A DNA stretch of 64,000 nucleotides from UBA1801 sp035353395. Lineage in GTDB: Bacteria > Acidobacteriota > Holophagae > Holophagales > Holophagaceae. Below the pieces are notes generated by a model, which did no database searches, had not been told where the DNA came from, and saw nothing but the letters and a program-made list of their open reading frames with translations. Positions 26,287 to 35,037 of this stretch are shown in pieces. Position numbers and translations under genes: made by a program. The first letter of the stretch is position 1, and every line of letters begins with the position of its first letter. The stretch is taken from positions 33,925-97,924 of the forward strand of contig DAOPZL010000004.1 of NCBI GenBank assembly GCA_035353395.1. Reading direction: 5' to 3'.

Positions 26287-26559
26287 CTACGGCTGGGCCG
26301 GAGTCTCGGCGGCGGCGGCGGGAGCCTTCTTCTTCACGACCTTCTTCTTCACGACCTTCTTGGCCGGAGCGGCGGCTTCGGGGGCGGCGGTGGCATCGGC
26401 GGGAGCGGCCTCGGCGGGCGCAGCCGGCTTCTTCTTCTTGATCACCTTCTTCGCGGGAGCGGGGGTGGTGGCAGGAGCAGGGGTGGCGGGCGCGGGGGCC
26501 TGGGCGAAGATGGGGCCGACGAACGCGGCGGCCAAGAGCAGGGAAGCGAGCTTCTTCAT
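26287..26559 (-). CDS. Small secreted Ala/Lys/Pro-rich protein
   Basis: A 90-residue protein with signal peptide MKKLASLLLAAAFVGPIFAQ. The mature part is low complexity: alanine/proline stretches alternating with lysine clusters (KKVIKKKKP, KKVVKKKVVKKKAP). Its charge and composition resemble histone-H1-like or polycation tails, but the signal peptide says it is exported. GGAGA lies before the ATG. It is the longer paralogue of the 53-residue gene at 25955, and a terminator separates them. The upstream spacer is AT-rich with a 21-base palindrome, suggesting dedicated regulation. Function is unknown. Confidence 0.78.
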   Translation of the reverse strand: MKKLASLLLAAAFVGPIFAQAPAPATPAPATTPAPAKKVIKKKKPAAPAEAAPADATAAPEAAAPAKKVVKKKVVKKKAPAAAAETPAQP

Positions 26560-26628
26560 GCGATTCTCCATTGATTCTTCCGGCACGGCCGGTGGATGTC
26601 GCAGGAAGTGCAGGATCCAGGCCAACTT

Positions 26629-26649
26629 ATAAATAATGATATTATTTAT
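26629..26649. promoter_or_regulatory. AT-rich palindrome, candidate operator/promoter
   Basis: ATAAATAAT-GAT-ATTATTTAT is a perfect inverted repeat with 9-base arms, 70 bases upstream of the Lys-rich gene and 69 from the NtrC-type gene end. It stands in a short AT-rich island in otherwise GC-rich DNA. On the minus strand TAATAT 17 bases after TCGAAC could be a -10. The shape recalls Fur-type or other dimeric repressor sites, but the spacing does not match a standard Fur box. Confidence 0.5.
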
Positions 26650-26717
26650 GTTGTTATTCGAGTTCGACACGGGATCGTGTGGCGTTTTGCAACGGGAGGG
26701 TGTTTTGCATCACCGCC

Positions 26718-28136
26718 TCACTCTTCGGTCCCGTCGGTGAGTCCCAGCTCCCGGAGCTTGCGGTAGAGGGTCGTCCGGTCCTTCCCCAGGATGTCCGCCA
26801 CCCGGCTCTTGCGGCGTTCGTGCTTCAGCAGCACCTGGATGTAGCGCCCCTCCAGCTCGTCGAGGGTCGGCAGGTGGTCCCAGCCCTCCACCAGCTCCAG
26901 CAGGGGCGTCTGGGCCCGGGGCAGTTCCACGTGGTGGGCCTGGAGATCCTCCCGGACCTTCTCGGGGATGTCCTCCGGCGTGATCTCGCGCCCCCGGCTG
27001 AGCTGGGTGAGGTGCTCGATGACGTTGCTCATCTCCCGGACGTTGCCGGGCCAGCTGTAGCGCTCCAGGAGGCGCAGGGCGTCGGCACGGATGCAGTAGG
27101 CGCGCCTGTCCTTCTCGCAGGCCTCCTCCAGGAAATGGCTCAGCAGGAGGGGGATGTCCGAGATCACCTTGCCCGTGTTCCCGTCCCTGGACCAGCGCTC
27201 CCGCACCGGAGGGACCCGGATCTCCACGACGCTCAGGCGGTAGTAGAGATCCTCGCGGAAGGTCCCCGCCTTCACCATCTGGGCCAGGTCCCGGTTGGTG
27301 GCGGCGATCACCCGCACGTCCACCTTGACGGTCCTGTTCCCGCCCACCTTCCGCACTTCCTGTTCCTGCAGGACGCGCAGCAGGCGGACCTGGAAGCTGG
27401 GCGAAGTCTCCCCCACCTCGTCCAGGAAGATGGTCCCGCCGCTGGCCTCCTCGAAGAGGCCCTTCTTGTCGCCGATGGCCCCCGTGAAGGAGCCCTTCAC
27501 GTGGCCGAAGAGTTCGGATTCCAGGAGGGTCTCGGTGAGCGCGCCGCAGTTGACCGCCACGAAGGGCCGGTCCTTCCGGTCGCTGCTCTGGTGGATGGTC
27601 TGGGCGACCAGCTCCTTCCCCGTGCCGCTTTCGCCCGAGATCAGCACGGTCGTGCGGCTGTTCTGCAGGGAGGCGATGGTCCGGTAGACGGCCATCATGC
27701 TCGGGCTCGACCCGATCATGACGCTGCGCGGGGCCGGACGCTGGGTCCCGGGGGACTTCCGGTTGTCCCGGCGGACGAGGGCCCGCTTCACCAGGGCCTT
27801 CAGCTCCTCGTTGTTCCAGGGCTTGGACACGAAATCGAAGGCGCCTTCCTTGACCGCCTCGAGGGCGCGCTCCAGGGTCCCGAATCCCGTCAGCAGGATG
27901 GTCTCCACCCCCAGGGGCTTCGCGATCCTGAGCAGGTCCAGGCCGTCCTGGTCCGCCTCCAGGTTGATGTCCGAGAGCATCAGCTCGAAGCCGCCCCTGT
28001 TGAGGTGTTCGACAGCCTCCTGGGGACGGGTGGCCTTGACCACTTCCAGGCCCATGCCGTCCGGATCCCGGCCCAGCAGCAGCTCCAGGAGGTCGCAGGT
28101 CTCCTGACTGTCGTCCACCACCAGCACGCGCGCCAT
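26718..28136 (-). CDS. Sigma-54-dependent response regulator (NtrC family)
   Basis: A 472-residue regulator with receiver (D56 phospho-acceptor, K105), AAA+ domain and Fis-type C-terminus (RVADILGKDRTTLYRKL). Walker A is GESGTGKE. The sigma-54 contact loop reads GSFTGA rather than GAFTGA, a variant seen in some functional activators. The AAA+ domain has an unusual insertion, WSRDGNTGKVISD, before the sensor region. No histidine kinase gene is adjacent, so its signal is unknown. It is divergent from the secreted protein at 28232 with 95 bases between. Confidence 0.92.
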   Translation of the reverse strand: MARVLVVDDSQETCDLLELLLGRDPDGMGLEVVKATRPQEAVEHLNRGGFELMLSDINLEADQDGLDLLRIAKPLGVETILLTGFGTLERALEAVKEGAFDFVSKPWNNEELKALVKRALVRRDNRKSPGTQRPAPRSVMIGSSPSMMAVYRTIASLQNSRTTVLISGESGTGKELVAQTIHQSSDRKDRPFVAVNCGALTETLLESELFGHVKGSFTGAIGDKKGLFEEASGGTIFLDEVGETSPSFQVRLLRVLQEQEVRKVGGNRTVKVDVRVIAATNRDLAQMVKAGTFREDLYYRLSVVEIRVPPVRERWSRDGNTGKVISDIPLLLSHFLEEACEKDRRAYCIRADALRLLERYSWPGNVREMSNVIEHLTQLSRGREITPEDIPEKVREDLQAHHVELPRAQTPLLELVEGWDHLPTLDELEGRYIQVLLKHERRKSRVADILGKDRTTLYRKLRELGLTDGTEE

Positions 28137-28231
28137 GACTCCCCCATCCTTCCCGGATTATCGCATCCGGAGGTGGAAGTAGCCCCTAAAGGTCGATAAG
28201 CTAGCCTTTGTCGCACATCCTGGAGAGAACT

Positions 28232-28987
28232 ATGAAATTAACGATCAAGACCTTGCTGGCCACCCTGGTCTCGACGGCCTGCCTCCTGGCGGGCGACCTG
28301 ACGATCACCTCCACCTCCAGGCACAAGGGCCCCATGGGGGCCTCGGGCGACGGCATCCAGACCGAGTACTTCAACGCGAACTACCAGAAGACCGTGGACG
28401 AGTCCACCCGGATCGACACCATGGTCGACTACGGCAAGGGCGTCTTCTACACCATCCACCACAAGGAGAAGAAGATCGAGCTGATGACCTTCGACGACCT
28501 GGTCGCCATCGGGGAGGCCATGGAGGCCAGGATGGCGCAGATGGCCAACCTGCCGAAGGCCATCCAGGGGATGATGGGCGGGAAGGCCGGCGAGGCGAAG
28601 GTCGAGAAGCTGGGCGACGACACCGTGGCGGGCCGCCCCTGCAAGAAGTACAAGCTCACCGTCGGCAAGATCGTCGAGGAGCTGAGCCTGGACCCGAGCC
28701 TCAAGCCGCCCGTGAACCCGGCCGCCTTCGCCAAGTTCGCCAGGCTCCGGGGGAACATGTACGCCGGCCCGGCCGGGGCCTCCATGAAGAAGCTGACCGA
28801 CGAGCTGGGCAAGCTGCAGGGCATGCCCCTGAAGACGCGCGTGACGGGGTTCATGGGCACCGAGAGCACCACGGAGGCCACCGAGGTCAAGACTTCGCCC
28901 ATCCCCGCCTCCACCTTCGCCCTGCCCGCCGGCTACAAGACCGAGGACGTCGGCAAGAAGACGCTGAAGGAACTCCAGAAGAGCTGA
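28232..28987 (+). CDS. Exported protein of unknown function (DUF4412-like)
   Basis: A 251-residue protein with signal peptide MKLTIKTLLATLVSTACLLAG. The mature part is beta-rich, with a central segment VAGRPCKKYKLTVG typical of small periplasmic or lipoprotein-sorting-like folds (DUF4412-type pattern: V-A-G-x-x-C/A-x-x-Y). The C-terminus repeats the lysine-rich style KKTLKELQKS. The ATG at 28232 is chosen because CTGGAGAG precedes it. It stands alone, followed by a hairpin terminator. Function is unknown. Confidence 0.7.
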   Translation: MKLTIKTLLATLVSTACLLAGDLTITSTSRHKGPMGASGDGIQTEYFNANYQKTVDESTRIDTMVDYGKGVFYTIHHKEKKIELMTFDDLVAIGEAMEARMAQMANLPKAIQGMMGGKAGEAKVEKLGDDTVAGRPCKKYKLTVGKIVEELSLDPSLKPPVNPAAFAKFARLRGNMYAGPAGASMKKLTDELGKLQGMPLKTRVTGFMGTESTTEATEVKTSPIPASTFALPAGYKTEDVGKKTLKELQKS

Positions 28988-29009
28988 AGCGGCGCGCCGT
29001 TCCGCCCGC

Positions 29010-29031
29010 AGGGACCGCTCCGGCGGTCCCT
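29010..29031 (+). terminator. Hairpin after the 28232 gene
   Basis: A perfect 9-bp stem AGGGACCGC/GCGGTCCCT with loop TCCG, 23 bases after the stop. The following T content is weak (gcttgcatt), so efficiency is uncertain. Confidence 0.6.
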
Positions 29032-29113
29032 GCTTGCATTCGGCGGGCCGAGAGCCGACACTTGCCCCCCGGAAGTTGTCGCCAATTGCACAGCCATTTT
29101 TCTTCCCAGCCCT

Positions 29114-29119
29114 TAGAAT
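29114..29119 (+). promoter_or_regulatory. Possible -10 element (TAGAAT) before xseB
   Basis: TAGAAT lies 8 bases upstream of the xseB ATG. A TTGCAC upstream is too far away (22 bases) for a standard -35. If used, the transcript would have almost no leader; no ribosome-binding site precedes this ATG, which fits a leaderless message. Confidence 0.35.
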
Positions 29120-29127
29120 CAAGGTCC

Positions 29128-29364
29128 ATGGCTACGAATCCCCTTCCCTTCGACGACGGTCTCGATCGGCTCGAAAGTCTCGTCCAGCAGCTGGAGGACG
29201 GGCACCTGACCCTCGAGGAGGCCCTCCTGCGGTTCGAGGAAGGGGTCGCCCTGAGCCAGGGCCTGCACCAGCAGCTCGCCGACGCCCAGCGGAAGGTGGA
29301 AGTCCTCAAGCAGGGACTGGGCGGCGAGTACCGGGCCGAGCCTTTGGAGGAAGAACAGCCTTGA
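29128..29364 (+). CDS. xseB: Exodeoxyribonuclease VII small subunit
   Basis: A 78-residue helical protein with the family pattern FDDGLDRLESLVQQLEDG and LEEALLRFEEGVALSQ. It forms a complex with XseA to degrade single-stranded DNA. It heads the xseB-ispA-dxs order found in many bacteria. xseA is not in the window. Confidence 0.94.
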   Translation: MATNPLPFDDGLDRLESLVQQLEDGHLTLEEALLRFEEGVALSQGLHQQLADAQRKVEVLKQGLGGEYRAEPLEEEQP

Positions 29365-30266
29365 ACACCCATCCCAACGGCCTCGTCAGGGCCGACCTCG
29401 ACCGCCTCGTGCCCGTTTTCGAAGCCAAGTACCTCCAGCCCTTCCTCGATGGGGAGGCGATGCGCCTCGCGGAGGCGATGAAGTACAGCCTGGAGGCGGG
29501 GGGAAAGCGCGTGCGGCCGGTGCTCTGCATGCTGGCGGCGGAAGCCGTGGGCGGGAAGGCCGAGGAGGCGCTCTCCTGCGCGGTGGCCCTGGAGTTCATC
29601 CACACCTATTCCCTGATCCACGACGATCTCCCGGCCATGGACGACGACGACCTGCGGAGAGGCAAGCCCACGAGCCACGTGGTCTTCGGCGAAGGCCAGG
29701 CCATCCTCGCGGGCGACGGCCTGCTGACGGAGGCCTTCCAGGTGATCGCCGCCGACGGGGGCCTGCCCGCCGACCGGCGGATCGAGGCGGTGCGCGTCCT
29801 GTCGGAGGCCGCGGGCTGGCGCGGCATGGTGGGCGGCCAGTCCCTGGACCTGCTCGGCGAGGAACTCACCCGCACGGGCCAGCCCTACGGCCTCGAGCAC
29901 CTCCAGCTCATCCACCGCCTGAAGACCGGCGCCCTCCTGCGGGCCGCCGTGGAGCTGGGGGCCGTGGCGGCGGGAGCCCAGTCGGCCCAGCGGCGGACCC
30001 TCCGGGAAGCCGGCGCCCTCCTGGGCCTCGCCTTCCAGATCCAGGACGACATCCTGGACGCCACCGCCACGGAAGCGGACATGGGGAAGCGCGTGGGCAA
30101 GGACGAAGGGAAGGGGAAGATCACCTACCCGTCGCTCCTGGGCCTGGAGCGCTCCCGCCGGGCGCTGGACGAGACGACGGAACGCGCCGTCCGCGAGCTG
30201 CGGTCCCTCCCCCACCCCGATTCCCTGACGGCCTGGGCGAGCTACCTGGCCCAGCGGGGGAACTGA
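29361..30266 (+). CDS. ispA: Polyprenyl (farnesyl/geranylgeranyl) diphosphate synthase
   Basis: A 301-residue trans-prenyltransferase condensing isopentenyl diphosphate with allylic primers. The first aspartate-rich motif is DDLPAMDDDD, the second is FQIQDDILD, with GGKRVRP at the N-terminus. The start is TTG overlapping the xseB stop (TTGA). Chain length (C15 or C20) cannot be fixed from sequence. Its stop overlaps the dxs start, so precursor supply and use are coupled. Confidence 0.95.
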   Translation: MNTHPNGLVRADLDRLVPVFEAKYLQPFLDGEAMRLAEAMKYSLEAGGKRVRPVLCMLAAEAVGGKAEEALSCAVALEFIHTYSLIHDDLPAMDDDDLRRGKPTSHVVFGEGQAILAGDGLLTEAFQVIAADGGLPADRRIEAVRVLSEAAGWRGMVGGQSLDLLGEELTRTGQPYGLEHLQLIHRLKTGALLRAAVELGAVAAGAQSAQRRTLREAGALLGLAFQIQDDILDATATEADMGKRVGKDEGKGKITYPSLLGLERSRRALDETTERAVRELRSLPHPDSLTAWASYLAQRGN

Positions 30267-32064
30267 TGCCCGAGAACACGTACCCGCTCCTGGACACGAT
30301 CGCGGCGCCCCAGCAGGTCAGGCACTTCTCCCCCGCCCAGCTCGATCAGCTGGCCCAGGAGGTCAGGCGGTTCCTCATCGACTCCGTGAGCGAGACCGGC
30401 GGCCACTTCAGCTCCAACCTGGGGACCGTCGAGATGACCGTCGCCCTGCTGCACCACTTCGACTTCCTGCACGACCGGATCATCTGGGACGTCGGCCACC
30501 AGGCCTATCCCTACAAGATCCTCACCGGCAGGAAGAACCGGTTCCACACGCTCCGCCAGCACCACGGGCTCTCGGGGTTCCAGAAGCGCGACGAGAGCGT
30601 CTACGACCACTTCGGAGCCGGGCACGCCAGCACGAGCATCTCCGCGGCCCTGGGCATGGCCATGGCCCGGGATCTCCAGAAGCAGGACTACGCCTGCATC
30701 GCCGTCATCGGGGACGGGTCCATGACCGCCGGACTGGCCTTCGAGGGCCTCAACCAGGCGGGTTACCTGAAGGCGAAGAACTTCATGGTGATCCTCAACG
30801 ACAACGACATGAGCATCAATCCCAACGTCGGGTCGCTCCAGGGCTACCTGAACCAGCTTATCTCCGGCCAGTACTACCACCGCTGGCGGGACCGCATCGA
30901 GGGCGCCATCAAGGCCATCCCCGTCGCCAGCGTGAGCATGCGCCTGGCGAAGGCCGCGAAGTGGAGCGAGGAGGCCTTCAAGCGCATCGCCATCCCGGGC
31001 CTCCTCTTCGAGGACCTGGGCTTCCGCTACCTGGGTCCCGTGAAGGGCCACGACATGAACGCCATGCTGAAGGCGCTCNNNNNNNNNNNNNNNNNNNNNN
31101 NNNNNNNNNNNNNNNNNNNNNNNNNNNNNNNNNNNNNNNNNNNNNNNNNNNNNNNNNNNNNNNNNNNNNNNNNNNNNNGAAGATCGTGGCCGTGACCGCC
31201 GCCATGCTGGACGGGACCGGCCTGGACATCTTCAAGAAGGCCCTTCCCGAGCGCTGCTTCGACGTGGGCATCGCCGAGCAGCACGCCGTCACCTTCGCCG
31301 CCGGCCTCGCGGCGCAGGGCATGAGGCCGGTGGCCGCCATCTACTCCACGTTCCTCCAGCGCGGCTTCGACCAGGTCATCCACGACGTCTGCCTGCAGAG
31401 CCTGCCCGTCACCTTCGCCCTCGACCGGGCCGGGATCGTGGGCGCCGACGGCCCCACCCACCACGGCCTCTACGACCTCTCCTTCCTGCGCTGCATGCCG
31501 AACATCCTCATCATGGCGCCCAAGGACGAGAACGAGCTGCGCCGGATGCTCCTGACCGCCATCTACTGCAACCGCCCCGCCGCCCTGCGCTATCCCCGCG
31601 GCAACGCCCTGGGGGTCCCCCAGGAGGATCCCATCGTCCCGCTCCCCATCGGGAAGGGGGAGCTCCTCCGGGAAGGGGAAGACGCCCTGCTGGTCGCCCT
31701 CGGGACCATGGTCGCCCCCGCCGTGCGGGCCGCGGAAAAGCTGGCGGAGGAAGGCATCTCCTGCGCGGTCGTCAACGCCCGCTTCGCCAAGCCCCTCGAC
31801 GAGGAACTCATCGGCGCCTGGGCCCGCCGCACCAGGCGGATCGCGGTGATCGAGGAGGGCTGCGCACCGGGCGGCTTCACCTCGGCCGTCACGGAATTCC
31901 TCGCCGATGCCGGCATCCTGAAGCCGGTGCTGCGCTGCGCCATCCCCGATCACCTCGTCCAGCACGGCGACCAGGGCCTCCTGCTGGAGGAGGAGGGCCT
32001 GGGCCCGGAAGCGCTTTTCCGGCGCCTCTCGGCGTTCTGCCGGCCGGCGCCGCACCATGAATAG
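30266..32064 (+). CDS. dxs: 1-Deoxy-D-xylulose-5-phosphate synthase, interrupted by scaffold gap
   Basis: This thiamine-diphosphate enzyme makes DXP from pyruvate and glyceraldehyde 3-phosphate, the first step of the MEP isoprenoid pathway. The N-terminal part (271 residues) has GHFSSNLGTVE, WDVGHQAYPYKILTGR, GAGHASTSIS and the thiamine site GDGSMTAG...NDNDMSI. After the gap 294 residues follow with DVGIAEQHAVTFAAG, DRAGIVGADGPTHHG and APKDENELRRML. About 60-75 residues of the linker are missing compared with a normal 620-640-residue enzyme. The two halves are in different frames only because the gap length is arbitrary. The ATG overlaps the ispA stop. Confidence 0.96.
31079..31178. other. 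Assembly gap (100 N) inside dxs
   Basis: Exactly 100 N with no shared flank sequence. The missing Dxs linker suggests roughly 180-230 bases are really absent. Confidence 0.95.
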
Positions 32065-32102
32065 TTGCGCGGTTTCCCTCCGCTGAGCACCCGTCCCGGG
32101 TC

Positions 32103-32108
32103 TATACT
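32103..32108 (+). promoter_or_regulatory. Possible -10 element (TATACT)
   Basis: TATACT lies 40 bases upstream of the GTG start at 32149, in the 84-base spacer after dxs. No good -35 is visible. Confidence 0.35.
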
Positions 32109-32148
32109 CACCCAGCATCGTCGTCCCAACCTGAAGCGCGAGGTCACC

Positions 32149-33024
32149 GTGAATACGAGTTTCGGTTCCATCGCTGTCGTCACGCTGGTCGCCTCTGCCG
32201 CCTTCGCCCAGTCCTGGGATCCCGTCAAGCAGGCCACGGGATGGGCCCGGGTGGACAAGGACGGCTCCATCGCCTTCTACGATCCCGCCAGCCGCAGGAT
32301 CTACAGCTGGATGAGGGAGGGCGGGATCCTGGGCTCCGTGGACGTCTCCAAGCTGGCCCAGGCGCCCGAGAAGTGGGTCGTGGACTTCGACTTCAACGCC
32401 TGGGTGGTCTCGGGCCGCGAACTCACCTACGTCGAGAAGAGCGGGAAGTCCTATACGGTCAAGCTGCCCTACGAAGTCGGGGACCTGACCTGGGACGTCA
32501 ACGGGTTCTATCTCAGCTACAAGACGCCGGAGCCCTTCGTCGAGATGCGGAACTTCGACAGCGGCAGCGTGGTCTGGTACGTCCGGAACCGCGCCATGAA
32601 GGACGAGGCCTCGCCCGCGGCGCTGCACCGGATCGCCATCAACGAGAGCCGGACCCTCTTCATCACCAGCCGGAACAGCCTGCAGCTGGAGGCGGTCGAC
32701 TGCAACAACGGGCGCCTCAAGGGCGCCACCTCCTTCACCTTCAGCGGCGGGCTCGCCCCGGGCCTCACGCTCGGCGCCCAGGGCCGGGGCGCCGTCGAGT
32801 GGTGGCTCAACAAGAACATGGCCGTGTCCGCCGTCCCCGCGTCCCAGATGCCGACCCTGCAGCAGTCCGGCCTGCTCCTGGCCATCGAGAACCTGACCGC
32901 GGGCACCCTCGAGCTCCTCTCCACCGGCCTGAGCGAGCAGCACACCTTCATCGGCCTGCTGGAATCCGAGGCGGTCTTCATCGCCCCCGGCGGCGGCCTG
33001 GTCTTCCTCCCCCTCCAGGGCTAG
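32149..33024 (+). CDS. Exported protein of unknown function
   Basis: A 291-residue protein with a signal peptide (VNTSFGSIAVVTLVASAAFAQ, GTG start, GAGGT five bases upstream). The mature region is rich in beta strands and aromatic residues (GWARVDKDGSIAFYDPASRRIYSWM, TWDVNGFYLSYKTPEPF), suggesting a WD/propeller-like fold, but no family motif is recognised. It follows dxs and converges on the XPB helicase gene with two bases between stops. Confidence 0.65.
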   Translation: MNTSFGSIAVVTLVASAAFAQSWDPVKQATGWARVDKDGSIAFYDPASRRIYSWMREGGILGSVDVSKLAQAPEKWVVDFDFNAWVVSGRELTYVEKSGKSYTVKLPYEVGDLTWDVNGFYLSYKTPEPFVEMRNFDSGSVVWYVRNRAMKDEASPAALHRIAINESRTLFITSRNSLQLEAVDCNNGRLKGATSFTFSGGLAPGLTLGAQGRGAVEWWLNKNMAVSAVPASQMPTLQQSGLLLAIENLTAGTLELLSTGLSEQHTFIGLLESEAVFIAPGGGLVFLPLQG

Positions 33025-33026
33025 GA

Positions 33027-34772
33027 TCAGCCCCCGGTCTCCTCCAGGAGCTGCCTCCAGACGAGGGGCTCGCTCATGGCCCCCGACTCGTCGAGATGGC
33101 GGCTCTCGATGAGGTAGCGGTAGCCCTGCTCGGTGAGGAAGAGCTGGCGGTTGCGGGCGAACTCCTGCTCGCTGGTGTCGCGGCTGATGATCGAGTAGAA
33201 GTAGCTGATGTTCCGGTCGTTCTTGGGACGGAGGATGCGGCCCAGGCGCTGTGCCTCCTCCTGACGGGAGCCGAAGGTCCCGCTCACCTGGACGGCCACG
33301 GAGGCGTCGGGGAGGTCGATGGCGAAGTTGGCCACCTTGCTCACGATCAGGACCTTGAGGGTTCCCTCCTTGAACTGCTGGTAGAGGCTCTCCCGCTCCC
33401 GCTCCGGAGTCTGGCCCGTGAGCACCGGCGCCTTGAGCCTCCTCCCGAGGACGCGGAGCTGCTCCAGGTACTGGCCGATGATGAGGATGGAATCCTTCGG
33501 ATGACCCGCCAGGAGCTCGTCCACCACCTTGAGCTTCAGGCTGTTCTCCGAGGCGATCCGGAAGCGGGCGCGCTGGTCGGCCACGGCGTAGTCCATCCGC
33601 TCGTCCGTGGGCAGGGGCACGCGGATCTCCAGGCAGTGCGCCGTCGCGATGAAGCCGTCCTTCTCCAGGGTCTTCCAGGGCACGTCCACGCGCTTGGGAC
33701 CGATGAGGCTGAAGACGTCCTCCTCCTTGCCGTCCTCCCGGACCAGGGTCGCCGTGAGCCCCAGGCGCCGCTTGGCCTGGAGTTCGGCCACCGCCCGGAA
33801 GACCGGGGCCGGCAGCATGTGGACCTCGTCGTAGATGACCAGGCCCCAGTTGGCCGCCTCGAAGAGCTTGAAGTGCTCGAAGGGGGCTCCCTTGCTCTTC
33901 CGGTAGGTGAGGATCTGGTAGGTGGCGATGGTGACCGGCTTGATCTCCTTGGTGTCGCCCGTGTAGAGGCCGACCTGGTCGTCGGCGAGGGTGGTCTTGT
34001 CCAGGAGCTCCTGCTTCCACTGCTTCACCGCCGTGACGTTGGTGGTGAGGACCAGGGTATGCGTCTGGAGCTTCGCCATGCAGGCCATGCCGATGATGGT
34101 CTTGCCGGCGCCGCAGGGGAGCACCAGCACCCCCGCCCCGCCCTCGGGGCCGCCGCCCGCGTGGAAGACGTCGGCCGCCGCCCTCTGGTAGCCCCGCAGC
34201 CGGAAGCTCCGCCCGCTGCCGGGCAGGGCCGGACGCAGTTCGAAGGCCAGCGGATCGCCGGGCTTGTAGCCCGCCATGTCCTGGACGGGGTGGCCCAGGC
34301 GGATGAGCTGGAGCTTCACCTCGCCCCGCATGCCGCTCTCCAGGTAGATGCCCCGCTGGTCCGGATAGGGCTCCGCGAGCAGCTCCTGGAGGCTCCGCTG
34401 GTTCTCGATCTCCCAGAACAGCCCCCGGTCGTCCATCTCCAGGGCGAGGCGGTCGCCCTTCTGCACGAGCCGGAGCTTCCCGTAGCGCGTCCCGTGGTCC
34501 TGGATCTCCTGGATGAGGTTCTGGGGCACCGGGTACTTCGACCAGCGGTCCAGGGATTCCAGCATGGCCTCGCAGCCCACCCCCGAAGCCGAGGCGTTCC
34601 AGAGGGAGAGCGGGGTGATGCGGTAGGTGTGGATGTGTTCGGGGCTCTTCACCAGCTCCGCGAAGCGGGCCAGCTCGTCGCGCACCTGCTCGAAGTTCGG
34701 GTGGGCGACCTCCAGCAGCAGCGTCCTGTCGCTCTGCACGATCAGGGGGTTCTCCGGCCGGAATCCCATCAT
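33027..34772 (-). CDS. XPB/Rad25-family DNA helicase
   Basis: A 581-residue superfamily 2 helicase of the bacterial XPB type. An N-terminal domain of about 185 residues precedes the helicase core. Walker A is CGAGKT (220-225), the DEAD-box motif is DEVH (315-318), and the XPB hallmark RED motif is at 345-347 in ATLVREDGKE. The C-terminal lobe has QRLGRILRPKN. Such proteins unwind damaged DNA in repair. It is divergent from the gene at 35038, which encodes the XPB-N-terminal-type partner, a pairing known from actinobacteria and others. Confidence 0.93.
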   Translation of the reverse strand: MMGFRPENPLIVQSDRTLLLEVAHPNFEQVRDELARFAELVKSPEHIHTYRITPLSLWNASASGVGCEAMLESLDRWSKYPVPQNLIQEIQDHGTRYGKLRLVQKGDRLALEMDDRGLFWEIENQRSLQELLAEPYPDQRGIYLESGMRGEVKLQLIRLGHPVQDMAGYKPGDPLAFELRPALPGSGRSFRLRGYQRAAADVFHAGGGPEGGAGVLVLPCGAGKTIIGMACMAKLQTHTLVLTTNVTAVKQWKQELLDKTTLADDQVGLYTGDTKEIKPVTIATYQILTYRKSKGAPFEHFKLFEAANWGLVIYDEVHMLPAPVFRAVAELQAKRRLGLTATLVREDGKEEDVFSLIGPKRVDVPWKTLEKDGFIATAHCLEIRVPLPTDERMDYAVADQRARFRIASENSLKLKVVDELLAGHPKDSILIIGQYLEQLRVLGRRLKAPVLTGQTPERERESLYQQFKEGTLKVLIVSKVANFAIDLPDASVAVQVSGTFGSRQEEAQRLGRILRPKNDRNISYFYSIISRDTSEQEFARNRQLFLTEQGYRYLIESRHLDESGAMSEPLVWRQLLEETGG

Positions 34773-35037
34773 GCCCCGCCCCCCCCGTGCCGGAGGTCGC
34801 AGCGCCCCCGGGACCGGACAGGACGTCCCGCGGTCCCGGGGGGTGGCAATATGAAGATATTATCAAATCGAAGGGCGGTCACGGCAACCTTGTCTGAACG
34901 TACGAGCCTAGAGCGCATGGGCCGAAGGGTCAATGCGGCATTGTCGGACCTGCCTGCCCGGCGGTCTTGGACCTCGAGTTTCCCCCCGGTTCGTGAGATA
35001 CTGGACGGTCACCTGTCGGTGTGCGCGGACGAGGGTC

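Noticed and set aside
26629..26649. Classical Fur box
   Set aside because: The dyad has 9-base arms around a 3-base centre and does not fit the GATAAT hexamer spacing; kept only as an unassigned palindrome.
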